The notes below the pieces were generated by a model. The model was not told the DNA's origin, made no database searches, and saw only the letters and a list, made by a program, of their open reading frames with translations. The translations under genes and the position numbers were made by a program. Shown piece by piece: positions 14,242 to 21,471 of a stretch of 23,268 nt of DNA. This DNA comes from a virus. The stretch covers positions 1 to 23,268 of IMG/VR virus record IMGVR_UViG_3300025138_008075; one strand, written 5' to 3'. The first letter of the stretch is position 1, and each line of letters begins with the position of its first letter.

Positions 14242-14978
14242 AAAAGTTCCAAAAGTTTATCTATCTGATCTCTATGCTTATCATAGGGACGCAGCGAGTG
14301 ACAGTCAATATACCAATCATTCGTAACTTTGTCAACTTCAATATTCCAGTTTATTCTGTCCAGTCTTCTTCCATTATGAAAACCACTAGGTCTCATAGGC
14401 TGACTAACTCTTCCCCCATTGTCACGGTGCGAAGAAATAACCAGAGAAACAAACTGTTCATCTAGACCCCAAGATTCCATTGCTCCGCCGTCCCAATTTT
14501 CAGGTGTGTGTCTTGTCCCCTCATTGAAATTTGAAGTAACATCTTCCATGAAGTCAGAGAAAGATTCTTCTACACCCAGAATGGTTTTGAAATTTTCTCC
14601 AGAGGCGACATTGTAACACAAAGGAAAGTAGTTTTTTAGGTTTGTGTTTAGATTACACCAATCATACTCATTGGTTACGTTTTCTCTCCAATAAGATCGA
14701 GAGACGGGAAACATATCAATGTCGCTGGTTATCCATAGGGTCTCAGGTTCAAACTGCGGATACCACAATCTCGCCAACTGTGCCTGAGTATGAATCTGAT
14801 AGTCTTCCTCGGGTTTTACATTTACGACTTGACCGTGTTCATCGGATACTTGGGTTTCTCCAACATGAACAAGAACGGGTTCGTACCCTATTCTTTCCCT
14901 CCAGACTCTAGCAACCAGAGGCCAAAACTCTAAGTAGTATGGGTTGTCGTCGCAAGACATTATTACTTTAGTTTGCAT
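14238..14978 (-). CDS. Putative glycosyltransferase with DxD motif
   Basis: A 246-residue protein starting MQTKVIMSCDDNPYYLEFWP. A helix follows (IHTQAQLARLWYPQF), then the strand LWITSDIDMFPVSRSYW, in which DID is the expected DxD metal motif of GT-A transferases. YPLC-like and GLDEQFV segments follow, the latter typical of enzymes where DEQ/DQ helps position the acceptor. I chose ATG 14978 because AAGG lies 6 bases upstream and the longer frame adds 16 unrelated residues. It overlaps the preceding gene by 11 bases and the next by ATGA. It resembles hypothetical transferases of other marine phages but I cannot name a family. Confidence 0.6.
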   Translation of the reverse strand: MQTKVIMSCDDNPYYLEFWPLVARVWRERIGYEPVLVHVGETQVSDEHGQVVNVKPEEDYQIHTQAQLARLWYPQFEPETLWITSDIDMFPVSRSYWRENVTNEYDWCNLNTNLKNYFPLCYNVASGENFKTILGVEESFSDFMEDVTSNFNEGTRHTPENWDGGAMESWGLDEQFVSLVISSHRDNGGRVSQPMRPSGFHNGRRLDRINWNIEVDKVTNDWYIDCHSLRPYDKHRDQIDKLLELL

Positions 14979-15666
14979 TTTCAACCTTATCCAAAGCATC
15001 ACGATCAGACTGCGACCACAGTTCATCGTCCTTGGTCACACACTCTCCAATGTAGTAAACCATTGACTCGGAATTTCTTTCTGGTGTAGGGAAAGGAGCG
15101 TTCTCTGTATAGAAAGGATCATGAGTAATGTTGTCTTCCATAGCAAGAGGCCAAATTAAACCCCACAAAAACGCTTGATCAACACCCTTCTTGTCTTCGT
15201 GGTATTTTCCTCTAATAAACTTTTCTACCTTAGATTGCATTTTAATTCTTGCAGTCTTTTTCATCCCCCACATACCAGCCATAATTGCGGCAACATGATA
15301 AGGATGATCTCTCATTATATGGAAATTTTTATCTGACTCCAACCATTCGTCAACTGCTTCTTTCTCTCTAACAGATAAACGAGAGTCAGTATCCCTAGAA
15401 ATAAAACACTCAACATCTTCGTCATCGCAAGCAGTAAATCTAGACATCGTAAAATTATGAGAACCAACTTCGTCTTTAACAACGACTTCAACATTGTCGT
15501 ACTCCATAAGACGATCGACAATTTCGGTTGGTGTGTTTTTACCAGCAACATAGAACCGACAAATCCAGTCGGGATAAATCTCTTTGGCCAACTCTACGTT
15601 TTTGTATGCACCATCAAGGTAAAAGGGATCATCTCCCCACACAGAAAAAGTAATAAGTTTTTTCAT
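14968..15666 (-). CDS. Putative glycosyltransferase with DTD motif
   Basis: A 232-residue protein beginning MKKLITFSVWGDDPFYLDGAYKN, followed by IYPDWICRFYV and then VECFISRDTDSRLSVRE, where DTD is the DxD metal motif. HIMRDHPYH and AGMWGMKK follow, a set that recurs in phage and bacterial glycosyltransferases of a poorly named family. The family N-terminus fixes the start at ATG 15666, which makes an ATGA overlap with the preceding gene; a further in-frame start at 15702 would lie inside that gene. It is part of the run of transferases that are very probably co-translated. Confidence 0.7.
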   Translation of the reverse strand: MKKLITFSVWGDDPFYLDGAYKNVELAKEIYPDWICRFYVAGKNTPTEIVDRLMEYDNVEVVVKDEVGSHNFTMSRFTACDDEDVECFISRDTDSRLSVREKEAVDEWLESDKNFHIMRDHPYHVAAIMAGMWGMKKTARIKMQSKVEKFIRGKYHEDKKGVDQAFLWGLIWPLAMEDNITHDPFYTENAPFPTPERNSESMVYYIGECVTKDDELWSQSDRDALDKVENAN

Positions 15667-16286
15667 TGTGTTACCACCGATTCGGTTTCTTCTGTAGACC
15701 ACTGATAAACATGAAGAAATTCATCGGACTTACATGATCGTAAAACCTTTGGGTAAAGTCTAGACAACCACTGAATATCTTCACACGACTGACCTGTCTG
15801 TGAATACGTTTCGACAAACTGTTCACTTTGAGCCAATTCGGTTTTCCAACAACACCAATGATACGGGGGACGAAGAGTATCTCTATACTCTCCCGTTTGA
15901 TCTACAAGAACAGGATCGTGGGGGTTATACATGTCACAAAAAATACGAGCGTGCTTACCGTTAAGATAGGCATTTTGATTGAAAGAAATCACATCCCACG
16001 AAGGATCATTCTCGATGATATCAGTCAAACAAGAAATATAATTGTCTTCCACATCATCGTCGTCATCAAGCCAACAGAGATGACTTCCCCGAGCAGCGTT
16101 CAATAGAACATTTCTCTTTTCGTAGATATGAAAAGACTTATTATCAATGAAAGAAAGAACTTCTACGTCTTCTCTGTCACCAATCTGTTCGAGCAATTTA
16201 TTTTGTAAGACGGTATATTTTTCGAGTCTCGAAGGAATCGAGAGTATTAGAATACTAAGTTTTATTTTCGACGGTTCTTTGGGCAT
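15663..16286 (-). CDS. Family 2 glycosyltransferase, short
   Basis: A 207-residue GT-A enzyme. KLSILILSIPSRLEKY (9-24) is the first strand and loop, KRNVLLNAARGSHLCWLDDDDDVEDNY (58-84 region) carries the run D74-D78 that includes the metal-binding DDD, and WDVISFNQNAYLNG and PPYHWCCWKTEL follow as in family 2 transferases of capsule clusters. Its start ATG lies 32 bases inside the preceding gene, the longest overlap in the operon. No other Met offers a start in the conserved region, so the overlap is probably real. Confidence 0.8.
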   Translation of the reverse strand: MPKEPSKIKLSILILSIPSRLEKYTVLQNKLLEQIGDREDVEVLSFIDNKSFHIYEKRNVLLNAARGSHLCWLDDDDDVEDNYISCLTDIIENDPSWDVISFNQNAYLNGKHARIFCDMYNPHDPVLVDQTGEYRDTLRPPYHWCCWKTELAQSEQFVETYSQTGQSCEDIQWLSRLYPKVLRSCKSDEFLHVYQWSTEETESVVTQ

Positions 16287-16986
16287 CTAGACGCTCCTTC
16301 ACTGAGTTCATATCAAAATCATTTTTCATTCGCTCCTGATAGATTGCTCCATCTTTCGCATACATCTCTGCATTCTCATTTCTTTGATGGAGAGCATCAG
16401 CATCAGGATGATCTCCTGGCAGCCAAGCATGTCGAATAATACATGTAGGAGAAACAGCCAAGATATCCATCTTAGCAAACAACGCAGTCATTTCTGTGTC
16501 GCAGTATATTGATGTATAATCAGGGTGATACAGATGTCCCATTGCCTTGTACAAAGGGAAACCAAGGACTGGCAATGTCATCAACAGATCTTCTGGTCCA
16601 CGAAGTCCATCATTGAATTTAATGGAACCGCAATAGTCGGGAAAGAGTTGATTGAAACCCTGAGCAATGATATCATCCCATCCCTCTAAACAGGGAACCA
16701 TGTCATCACTGATAAGAACGATGATGTCACCATCTTCGCCTTCAAGATCGGCATTACATGCCTCAATCTTAGTCTTTGATTGTCCATAGTTGTACTTGAG
16801 ATCAATGTCCAATGAGTCCAACCACTCTTTGATCTCTGGAGTGTTCATAGAAGTATCGTCTTCATCCATCGTAATAACGAAACGGATATCGTGCTTCCCA
16901 GAAAGGAAGGCGATATACTTCTGTAGAACACTCTTGAATTTTTCTGGACGGGATCTAGTTGGAAATTTTACCACAATTTTTGACAT
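16255..16986 (-). CDS. Family 2-like glycosyltransferase
   Basis: A 243-residue protein with KIVVKFPTRSRPEKFKSVL at the start, VITMDEDDTSMNTPE in the position of the nucleotide-binding acidic loop, and GDIIVLISDDMVPCLEGWDD, in which SDDM is the metal motif. CDTEMTALFAK later matches the acceptor-side acidic helix of family 2 enzymes. AAGGAAT lies 7 bases before the ATG at 16986. It is the first gene of the island after RegA, separated by 19 bases, and no separate promoter is visible there, so it may be read through from the replication operon. Confidence 0.8.
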   Translation of the reverse strand: MSKIVVKFPTRSRPEKFKSVLQKYIAFLSGKHDIRFVITMDEDDTSMNTPEIKEWLDSLDIDLKYNYGQSKTKIEACNADLEGEDGDIIVLISDDMVPCLEGWDDIIAQGFNQLFPDYCGSIKFNDGLRGPEDLLMTLPVLGFPLYKAMGHLYHPDYTSIYCDTEMTALFAKMDILAVSPTCIIRHAWLPGDHPDADALHQRNENAEMYAKDGAIYQERMKNDFDMNSVKERLDAQRTVENKT

Positions 16987-17005
16987 AATGAATATTCCTT
17001 TTTTT

Positions 17006-17413
17006 TTACTTTCGTCTACCTATATGATATTTAGGTATCATTTCCCAATCTTTTTTATCATTATAGGAAATAATTTTGATTTGTGCAAGTGAAACTTTTG
17101 GTTGTTTTACCTTTTCGGGGATCACGATAGAAAGAAGATCCCATTCTTCTAATAGAGAAGTGATTGTATTTCTTCTACCTATATCGGTTTCGCTTATATC
17201 AGTAGGTAGTCCATCCAAAGAAAAAAGTTCTTTAAAATGAACAATATAATACTTACCGCGTTTATGTAAAATATGACACGACTGATATAATTTGTTTTCT
17301 GTACGAGACGACACACCAATTCTGGTAAGAGTTTCTCTCACTTTAAGAAAGTCGTCTTCTTCCTTCAGAGTGATTTCTACCAAATCGTCGATCGATAATT
17401 CTATATGTTCCAT
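17006..17413 (-). CDS. regA: RegA translational repressor of early mRNAs
   Basis: A 135-residue protein matching T4 RegA (122 residues) throughout: VEITLKEEDDFLKVRETLTR, LYQSCHILHKRGKYYIVHFKEL, RRNTITSLLEEWDLLSI and the C-terminal WEMIPKYHIG. RegA binds the initiation region of many early phage mRNAs, including its own and those of clamp loader genes in T4, and blocks ribosome entry. The protein has an extra N-terminal segment of about 11 residues before the T4-like start. The ATG at 17413 has the strongest ribosome site of the region, GGAGG 4 bases upstream. It follows gene 62 by 32 bases, in the T4 order. Confidence 0.95.
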   Translation of the reverse strand: MEHIELSIDDLVEITLKEEDDFLKVRETLTRIGVSSRTENKLYQSCHILHKRGKYYIVHFKELFSLDGLPTDISETDIGRRNTITSLLEEWDLLSIVIPEKVKQPKVSLAQIKIISYNDKKDWEMIPKYHIGRRK

Positions 17414-17445
17414 GTAACCTCCATATTAAACACAATATGTAGGTT

Positions 17446-17832
17446 TTAACTATTTTTATCCCCGTATGTGGTACGATCTCGTATCTGAATCAACTGATCT
17501 TCAGTCATTAAAGAAATATACTCTTCGGCTTTTCTACGAGATACATCATAATACTCCATAACCCAAGAGATTTTGGGATCCATCTCTTTCTTTTGCCACT
17601 TACTGAAACGCTTTCTCTTACGAACTGAATGCAGAAAATACTCATAATGCATTCTCTTGTCCATATTGGGGATGGCGTTCACAGCGTTAGACAAGAAAAT
17701 CGTGTCAGGGAAATACGAAAGAGACTTGTTAATGATAAAAGGAGCATACGATCTCTCCTCTCGATCATCCCGAGATCGGAGTATGTTCTCTTTGTTATGA
17801 TTAATAGAGTTTAGAATCTCACTCAGATTCAC
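17446..17832 (-). CDS. 62: Clamp loader small subunit gp62
   Basis: A 128-residue protein, close to the short gp62 of marine T4-like phages and shorter than T4 gp62 (187 residues). The recognisable parts are SYAPFIINKSLSYFPDT, DKRMHYEYFLHSVRKRKRFSKWQKKE and the C-terminal YYDVSRRKAEEYISLM. With gp44 it forms the 4:1 ATPase that opens and loads the gp45 clamp on primer-template DNA. The start is a GTG at 17832 with GGAG 6 bases upstream, lying 14 bases inside the end of the GroES-like gene. Identification rests on family motifs plus the 44-62-regA order. Confidence 0.9.
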   Translation of the reverse strand: MNLSEILNSINHNKENILRSRDDREERSYAPFIINKSLSYFPDTIFLSNAVNAIPNMDKRMHYEYFLHSVRKRKRFSKWQKKEMDPKISWVMEYYDVSRRKAEEYISLMTEDQLIQIRDRTTYGDKNS

Positions 17833-18109
17833 TAATTACTCCGATAACATCATCAAAGTCTACAATATCAAATGCATCGTATCCATTAACCTTTCGCATA
17901 TCGTAGATCACAATATCCCCCACCGAAAACTCAGCCTCACGAATACGACCACTAGGATGCATCTTACCCTCACCGATCGCCATAACTTGACCTCGGATCC
18001 AATAGTCCATCTGCTTTTCTGAGTACACAATACCCTGTTCTGTAGTTTGTTCTCCTTTGGTTTCCCGCGAAAGAACAACCTTACCCCGTGTAGGAATCAT
18101 CATTTTCAT
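17819..18109 (-). CDS. GroES-like co-chaperonin
   Basis: A 96-residue protein of GroES length and pattern: MIPTRGKVVLSRE at the N-terminus (compare PLHDRVVVKR), a variable stretch of about residues 18-33 in the place of the mobile loop, then RGQVMAIGEGKM, FSVGDIVIYD and VIGVISE at the C-terminus. These are the conserved beta strands of the co-chaperonin ring. It would cap the host GroEL, as T4 gp31 does for capsid folding. The gene sits between 44 and 62, with ATGA at its start and a 14-base overlap with gene 62 at its end. T4 has no gene here; placement beside the clamp loader is unusual for me. Confidence 0.8.
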   Translation of the reverse strand: MKMMIPTRGKVVLSRETKGEQTTEQGIVYSEKQMDYWIRGQVMAIGEGKMHPSGRIREAEFSVGDIVIYDMRKVNGYDAFDIVDFDDVIGVISESE

Positions 18110-19041
18110 TTGAATTCACACCTCATCATAAGTTCTGTAAGACACGCCACCATGTTAATCTCATGGTCGGCAACGAAAGCCGACTTGTACTGATACTCTG
18201 CAAGAATCAGAACGGCTTCAGGAATAGAATGTGGTTTGATGTGATCATACAAACCATCATAAATTTTACGGAAGATCTGTGACTGATCGTTATCGAGATG
18301 TTCAACAACCCAACTACGAACCTTGCCGAACTCTTTTACTTTCATCGACGAGATCAACTGCTTAACACTGATATCACCCAACTCGGAAAGAATACCAACA
18401 TCAATCTTACCACCGACCGAGTATCGTTGAAGTTCGTTCAGAATTCGACGAATGTCTGGGAAGTGCTTCATGATCAACTTGGCAATAACCTCGTCATCAT
18501 ACGGAACATTTTCGTTCTTGAGAATCGTAGAGATTCGATCGTAGATCTGAGATGCCATTTTTGGTCGTTGATCCATTGGAATCTTGAACTCAACAACGGT
18601 ACATCGTGAGTGAAGTGGTTCGATGATCCTGTTCTTATAGTTACAAGTAAGAATGAACCGACAGTTCTTAGAGAACTCTTCAATGAATCCACGAAGAGCA
18701 GGCTGAGTAGACTGGGGATTGGAGTAATCAAACTCATCGAGAATGACAACCTTCTTTCCACCAGTCATCGATACCGTGCTTGCAAAGTTGCGAATCGTTG
18801 TTCGGAGTGTGTCGATGTTTCCATCTTCCGAACAGTTGATCATCATAAACTCACTGTCCATTTCATGGCAGAGGGCCCTTGCAACAGTCGTCTTTCCGCA
18901 ACCAGGCCCACCGCAGAGAAGCAGATTCTGAGTTTCCCCAGAGTCTACCATCTGCTTAAAGGTGGACTTGATCGAGTCAGGGAGAATGCAATCTCCGATC
19001 GTCTTCGGACGATACTTTTCTACCCAGAGAAATTCATCCAT
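18106..19041 (-). CDS. 44: Clamp loader large subunit gp44 (AAA+ ATPase)
   Basis: A 311-residue AAA+ protein. LWVEKYRPKTIGDCILP at 5-21 is the family start, Walker A GGPGCGKT is at 44-51, Walker B VVILDEFD at 98-105, and the SRC motif with the arginine finger R146 at 145-147. The start ATG at 19041 overlaps the end of gene 45 by 8 bases; the frame runs 35 residues further up, but that part encodes no gp44 sequence and lies within gene 45. gp44 hydrolyses ATP to open and place the gp45 ring. Confidence 0.97.
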   Translation of the reverse strand: MDEFLWVEKYRPKTIGDCILPDSIKSTFKQMVDSGETQNLLLCGGPGCGKTTVARALCHEMDSEFMMINCSEDGNIDTLRTTIRNFASTVSMTGGKKVVILDEFDYSNPQSTQPALRGFIEEFSKNCRFILTCNYKNRIIEPLHSRCTVVEFKIPMDQRPKMASQIYDRISTILKNENVPYDDEVIAKLIMKHFPDIRRILNELQRYSVGGKIDVGILSELGDISVKQLISSMKVKEFGKVRSWVVEHLDNDQSQIFRKIYDGLYDHIKPHSIPEAVLILAEYQYKSAFVADHEINMVACLTELMMRCEFK

Positions 19042-19729
19042 TGTACACAGAATCCGACTCAAGGGCGATCCAGTACTGGACACCAGAAGTTCGGTGGACA
19101 AAGTGACTGACAACCTGCTTGGCGATTGATACATCGTAATCACCACCGATCATCTTAAGGTTCTCAACCTTGAAGAAGAACTTAAAGTCAGGAGAATCGG
19201 TCGATAGTTCTCCGAGATCAATCGAATACGAGTTAGAACTGTTGTTTGCCTTCTTGTCAACAGCGGTCATCATAAGAGTTTCACCCTCAGTCTGAACACA
19301 AAGATCAGCAAGTCCAAGAACAGCAGCAGCCTTCTGGAGTTCAACAAGATCCCGCTGTCGAAGTTCAAAATCAACGACAGAATCTGGCATCGTGATCTTC
19401 TTACTTGGTGTAGTAATAAGATTGGGAGCGGAGTAGAAGTAGCGAACGCTAGATCCATTTTTTCCCGAGATCATAACATGGTTCTCCTCAAACTCGAATG
19501 TTGGATTATCGAAGAGACTGATCGTTCCAAGGAACTGATTCAGATCCCAGATAGCGATCTCTCGGTCAAAATCCTCTTCGATCTCTGCTTCAGCCATGAT
19601 GTTCTTCATGGGAGAAACAGTGGTAAGAGTATTACCAGGCTTGATTAGAATGTTAGAGTTGATCCCAGCAAAGTTCTTTAGAATCGCCAGGGTCTTTTCC
19701 GATAGGACGGTCTTAGTTTTAGTCATCAT
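19034..19729 (-). CDS. 45: DNA polymerase sliding clamp gp45
   Basis: A 231-residue protein from ATG 19729, close to the 228 of T4 gp45. Matches include LAILKNFAGINSNILIKPG, IAIWDLNQFLGTISLF, SIDLGEL and the C-terminal WIALESDS. It forms the trimeric ring that holds the polymerase and, in T4, activates late transcription. Two ATG codons in tandem (19729, 19726) follow an AGGAG site; the frame is open to TTG 19738, but ATG fits family length and lies 2 bases after the preceding stop. Its stop overlaps the gp44 start by 8 bases. Confidence 0.96.
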   Translation of the reverse strand: MMTKTKTVLSEKTLAILKNFAGINSNILIKPGNTLTTVSPMKNIMAEAEIEEDFDREIAIWDLNQFLGTISLFDNPTFEFEENHVMISGKNGSSVRYFYSAPNLITTPSKKITMPDSVVDFELRQRDLVELQKAAAVLGLADLCVQTEGETLMMTAVDKKANNSSNSYSIDLGELSTDSPDFKFFFKVENLKMIGGDYDVSIAKQVVSHFVHRTSGVQYWIALESDSVYNG

Positions 19730-19731
19730 AT

Positions 19732-19923
19732 TCACCAATCTCCTTGTTCAAGGTCTTCTGCATAATCATCAAATTTATTACTATCATTCATAAGATCACG
19801 AAGCATTTTCTTGTCTTGTTTTCTCTTACCCTTACGTTGTTCACGACGAACACCGCGAGTACCATCTTCTTCATAGTCTTCTGCCCAAGATCTTTTCTTA
19901 GGCTTTCTGTAGTCCCTAGACAT
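19732..19923 (-). CDS. Small highly charged conserved-type protein of unknown function
   Basis: A 63-residue protein starting MSRDYRKPKKRSWAEDYEE and rich in Lys, Arg, Asp and Glu, with a basic middle (REQRKGKRKQDKK) and an acidic end. No Cys and no membrane segment. I recall similar short basic proteins near gene 45 in other marine T4-like phages, but not a function. It starts one base inside the RNase H stop (TAATG) and ends 2 bases before the gp45 ATG, so it is co-translated with replication genes. A nucleic-acid or clamp-binding role is only a guess. Confidence 0.65.
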   Translation of the reverse strand: MSRDYRKPKKRSWAEDYEEDGTRGVRREQRKGKRKQDKKMLRDLMNDSNKFDDYAEDLEQGDW

Positions 19924-20765
19924 TAAAAGTCTCCGATGCTTTCCATTAGATTCTTCAATCCTTTTTGAATAAAGTAATCGAGAAGGCCACTCCGTGACGC
20001 AATCTCTTGTGTGTCGTAATTTTCATTGATTCTTTCAACCACATCAGACGGAATATAGTTGAAGTCAATCAACTGTCTGTTCCTATCATAGTTCCTTGAG
20101 ATCGTTTCGTCAACCTCAAATCCATCAATAACTTCACGAACGCGAGTCTTCGCCTTTGCGTTCATTGGCTTCTGTCGCTTTCCTTCTACCACAAACGTAT
20201 CGTCATCAGACAGAATGTTTGGAACACCGTCACTCACATCACCCTTCATAATATGATTGAAGAGAAAGGAGTCGGGACGATCACATACCAACATCTTCTT
20301 TTGAATTGGACTGTACTGATTCACGCCTGGATATACTTGCAACTGCTGAAAATCTTTGTCACCAGAAATGATCATGATCTTTTCCTGCTGATGAAACCGA
20401 GCAGTAAGAACCGCAATGATATCATCGGCTTCACATGCATCCACAGTCAAATTCTTATATGGTAAGTTATCGCGTACTTCGTTACGAATACTGGTCAAGG
20501 AGTCATAGATTGAACTCCAATCGACGCTAGAGTCCTTCTGCTGCTTCTTACGAGCAGCCTTGTAGTGTTCAAAGACACCACGACGCCAAGGTCCACCTGC
20601 ATCATTACAGATAACAAGTTCGCCATGATCCGAAAACTTAGAACGATACATGCGGTATGTATTGAGGACGAGATGACGTATAAAATCATCATCTATGTTT
20701 GGATTATATTTGATTGACTGGAAAATGCTTGCCAGAATAATCTGACTATTATCAAGGAGTATCAC
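19923..20765 (-). CDS. rnh: RNase H / 5'-3' exonuclease of the T4 Rnh type
   Basis: A 280-residue flap nuclease (T4 Rnh is 305). Metal-binding acids appear in the expected places: D5 (LLDNSQI), D55 (CNDAGGPWRR), E112, D114 and D115 (CEADDIIAVL), D136 and D138 (SGDKDFQQL), and D176/D179 (KGDVSDGVPN). The C-terminal IDFNYIP and LLDYFIQKGL match T4 Rnh (IDFDYIP). It removes RNA primers and adjacent DNA from lagging-strand fragments. Start is a GTG at 20765, 10 bases after the upstream stop, and the conserved sequence begins right there. In T4 rnh is not next to 45; here it joins the replication operon. Confidence 0.92.
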   Translation of the reverse strand: MILLDNSQIILASIFQSIKYNPNIDDDFIRHLVLNTYRMYRSKFSDHGELVICNDAGGPWRRGVFEHYKAARKKQQKDSSVDWSSIYDSLTSIRNEVRDNLPYKNLTVDACEADDIIAVLTARFHQQEKIMIISGDKDFQQLQVYPGVNQYSPIQKKMLVCDRPDSFLFNHIMKGDVSDGVPNILSDDDTFVVEGKRQKPMNAKAKTRVREVIDGFEVDETISRNYDRNRQLIDFNYIPSDVVERINENYDTQEIASRSGLLDYFIQKGLKNLMESIGDF

Positions 20766-20775
20766 GGGGTTCCAA

Positions 20776-21471
20776 TCACTTTGAATTTGAAACTTTAATT
20801 AGAACTACGTCACTGCTCACGCGACCAGTGACTTCTAGATTCTTGTTCTTCAGTTTATCAATTTCTTGCTTTATCGCTCGCACTCCAGTAATGGCAATGT
20901 CTTGTAGGCTCATCTTGGAACGACCGAAATTTTTACCGTATGATTTATCGGGATCAAAATTCTGAATCGTAGTACCTTTCACTTCAAATCCTGTGTCGCT
21001 TTCATACCAGAACATCTTGTTCTGTTTACAATTATAGCACACAAGAATCTTAGATCCAATGATTTCTTCGGGATTGATGGACTTTACTCCATCGCACTCT
21101 TCTTTGAACTTCATTTTTTTTACCTGAACAGAGGCAGACTTTGCTCGCTTACGGCGAGTAATCTTACTGTTGGTCTCTAAGAAGTCTCTAACAAGAGTGG
21201 CAAAAGAAATCAGGTGATTCAACTTCGTCTTCGAAAGAAAGTCCCAAGCCTCTCGAAGATCTTCGTCTCCGTCGAGAGCAGATTCAATCTCGTCAACCAA
21301 AGAGGCATATTGATCAACCAATTCTTTCATGTCTCTTTTAGTTGGCTTATATGCCTTGACCAAACCTGTTACCTTGGGCTTCTGCGTAGACGTACCCTGT
21401 CTCAAATTCTCGATATACCGATCAGTCATCAGGTCGAGAACGGACGCTAAATTATCTTGACTCGTCTTCAT
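20776..21471 (-). CDS. Conserved hypothetical protein of marine T4-like phages
   Basis: A 231-residue protein. The N-terminal half is helical (MKELVDQYASLVDEIESAL; LREAWDFLSKTKLNHLISF) and leads to a basic stretch (KITRRKRAKSASVQVKKMKF). The C-terminal half has a beta-rich pattern, SINPEEIIGSKILVCYNCKQNKMFWYE, then GTTIQNFDPDKS, which I recall from hypothetical proteins of cyanophages and relatives. No enzyme motif is visible; two Cys in CYNC are too few for a zinc site alone. The ATG at 21471 lies 20 bases inside the end of the methylase gene and has only a weak ribosome site, suggesting coupling. Function unknown. Confidence 0.7.
   Translation of the reverse strand: MKTSQDNLASVLDLMTDRYIENLRQGTSTQKPKVTGLVKAYKPTKRDMKELVDQYASLVDEIESALDGDEDLREAWDFLSKTKLNHLISFATLVRDFLETNSKITRRKRAKSASVQVKKMKFKEECDGVKSINPEEIIGSKILVCYNCKQNKMFWYESDTGFEVKGTTIQNFDPDKSYGKNFGRSKMSLQDIAITGVRAIKQEIDKLKNKNLEVTGRVSSDVVLIKVSNSK

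Noticed and set aside
16999-17007. Run of nine T as a transcription terminator
   Set aside because: On the coding (minus) strand it is a run of A before a ribosome site, with no GC-rich hairpin. It is not a rho-independent terminator.
19042-19146. N-terminal extension of gp44
   Set aside because: The 35 extra residues lie inside gene 45 in another frame and show no clamp-loader similarity; ATG 19041 begins exactly at the family start.
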